DNA from: an uncultured Oscillospiraceae bacterium
Lineage (GTDB): Bacteria > Bacillota > Clostridia > Oscillospirales > Acutalibacteraceae
Reading direction: 5' to 3'
NCBI GenBank assembly: GCA_902461995.1
Contig: CABQAA010000109.1
Coordinates: 1 to 6,974 of the forward strand
Length of the DNA: 6,974 nt
Made by a program: the position numbers and the translations under genes. A model generated the notes under the pieces. The model saw only the letters and a list, made by a program, of their open reading frames with translations. It did no database searches and was not told the DNA's origin. Below are positions 6,528 through 6,974 of the stretch, in pieces. The number at the start of each line of letters is the position of its first letter. The stretch's first letter is position 1.

Positions 6528-6562
6528 AAAATGTTAATAAATTAGACTTAATTGAACATTTT
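6528..6562 (-). terminator. AT-rich inverted repeat behind the sigma factor gene, possible weak terminator
   Basis: AAAATGTT (6528-6535) pairs with AACATTTT (6555-6562), and a short inner stem ATTA/TAAT fits inside. On the minus strand it begins in the sigma factor stop codon and is followed, after some bases, by a T-rich stretch (CTTCTTTTT, about 6518-6510). The stem is nearly all A/T and the T-run is not adjacent, so termination would be weak. It could instead be incidental in an AT-rich spacer. Confidence 0.35.
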
Positions 6563-6974
6563 TAAGGAGACCTATGTGCTCGAGAAATCAGCCGATGATC
6601 CCCCGCATCAAAGCGTTTTTTTAGCTTTTCCAGTGCTTTTTTCTCGATGCGGGAAACATATGAACGGGATATATTCAACTTTTTGGCCACCTCGCGCTGG
6701 GTCAGTCCATCGCCGATGAGGCCGTATCGCCACTGGATGATTTCCTTTTCCCGATCGTCGAGCATCTCTTCCATATAGCGATACAATTTTTCCGCATTGA
6801 TCTTCAAGTCGAGGTCATCGATGATGGTATCGTCCTGCGCAATGACATCCATCAGCGTGAGCGGATGTCCATCCTTATCCGTATCGATCGGTTCCATAAT
6901 CGAGACATCCTGCGCCGTTTTCTTGTTGGCCCGAAACTGCATCAGGATTTCGTTTTCAATGCAGCGGGATGCAT
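6562..6974 (-). CDS. sigK: Sporulation RNA polymerase sigma factor, SigK-like, C-terminal part (5' truncated)
   Basis: Sigma-K directs late mother-cell gene expression in sporulation. The frame is open at the right edge; 136 residues are visible, starting ASRCIENEIL, which matches the end of region 2 in SigK/SigE factors. Next comes KKTAQDVSIMEPIDTDKDG (about 17-35), a linker pattern typical of the SigK/SigE pair. Region 4 follows with LDDREKEIIQWRYGL at 71-85 and the helix-turn-helix TQREVAKKLNISRSYVSRIE at 91-110, ending in EKKALEKLKKRF. The wording ISRSYVSRIEKKAL is closer to SigK than to SigE, which usually has ISQSYISRLEKR; this comparison is from memory. The ATG at 6942 is internal, since the conserved codons before it are in frame. 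A short extension (DAGDHRLISRAHRSP) follows the conserved core. Coordinates are partial at the right edge. Confidence 0.88.
   Translation of the reverse strand, partial: ASRCIENEILMQFRANKKTAQDVSIMEPIDTDKDGHPLTLMDVIAQDDTIIDDLDLKINAEKLYRYMEEMLDDREKEIIQWRYGLIGDGLTQREVAKKLNISRSYVSRIEKKALEKLKKRFDAGDHRLISRAHRSP

Overview
The window looks like a chromosomal segment of an endospore-forming anaerobic Firmicute, probably a fairly GC-rich clostridium of the Ruminococcaceae/Oscillospiraceae type. The evidence is a SpoIID gene, a SigK-type sporulation sigma factor gene, strong AGGAG-type ribosome sites, sigma-A-like promoters and Rho-independent terminators. No RNA gene, IS element or CRISPR array was found. 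The genus is not identifiable from the sequence alone.

Layout, left to right. (1) At 2-652 (+) is the 3' part of a gene whose product resembles a decayed histidine-kinase-type ATPase domain. It overlaps tail to tail by 22 bp with (2) a 338-residue polytopic membrane protein of unknown function at 631-1647 (-). (3) Citrate synthase follows at 1773-3143 (-), with a near-consensus promoter upstream and a strong hairpin downstream. (4) Divergent from it is a complete SpoIID-family peptidoglycan lytic transglycosylase at 3363-4370 (+). A strong terminator lies at 4548-4584. (5) On the other strand is a two-gene operon, read right to left: a class V aminotransferase of the 2-aminoethylphosphonate:pyruvate transaminase type (5321-6388) followed by a small LicC/PntC-like nucleotidyltransferase (4583-5293). 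It has its own TTGACA/extended -10 promoter at 6478-6506. (6) The right edge holds the 3' part of a sigma-K-like factor gene (6562-6974, -).

The most interesting part is the aminotransferase-nucleotidyltransferase pair. In known phosphonate pathways, PhnW-type transaminase makes 2-aminoethylphosphonate and PntC activates it as the CMP derivative for attachment to lipid or glycan. Here the pair is a self-contained unit between two sporulation genes. No PEP mutase, phosphonopyruvate decarboxylase or transferase is in the window, and its base composition is lower in GC than the citrate synthase/spoIID side. It could be a detached phosphonate-decoration module or could act on a different amino compound. 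Citrate synthase probably feeds 2-oxoglutarate/glutamate synthesis, but no other TCA gene is present to support this. SpoIID and SigK act in the mother cell during sporulation (engulfment and late gene expression respectively).
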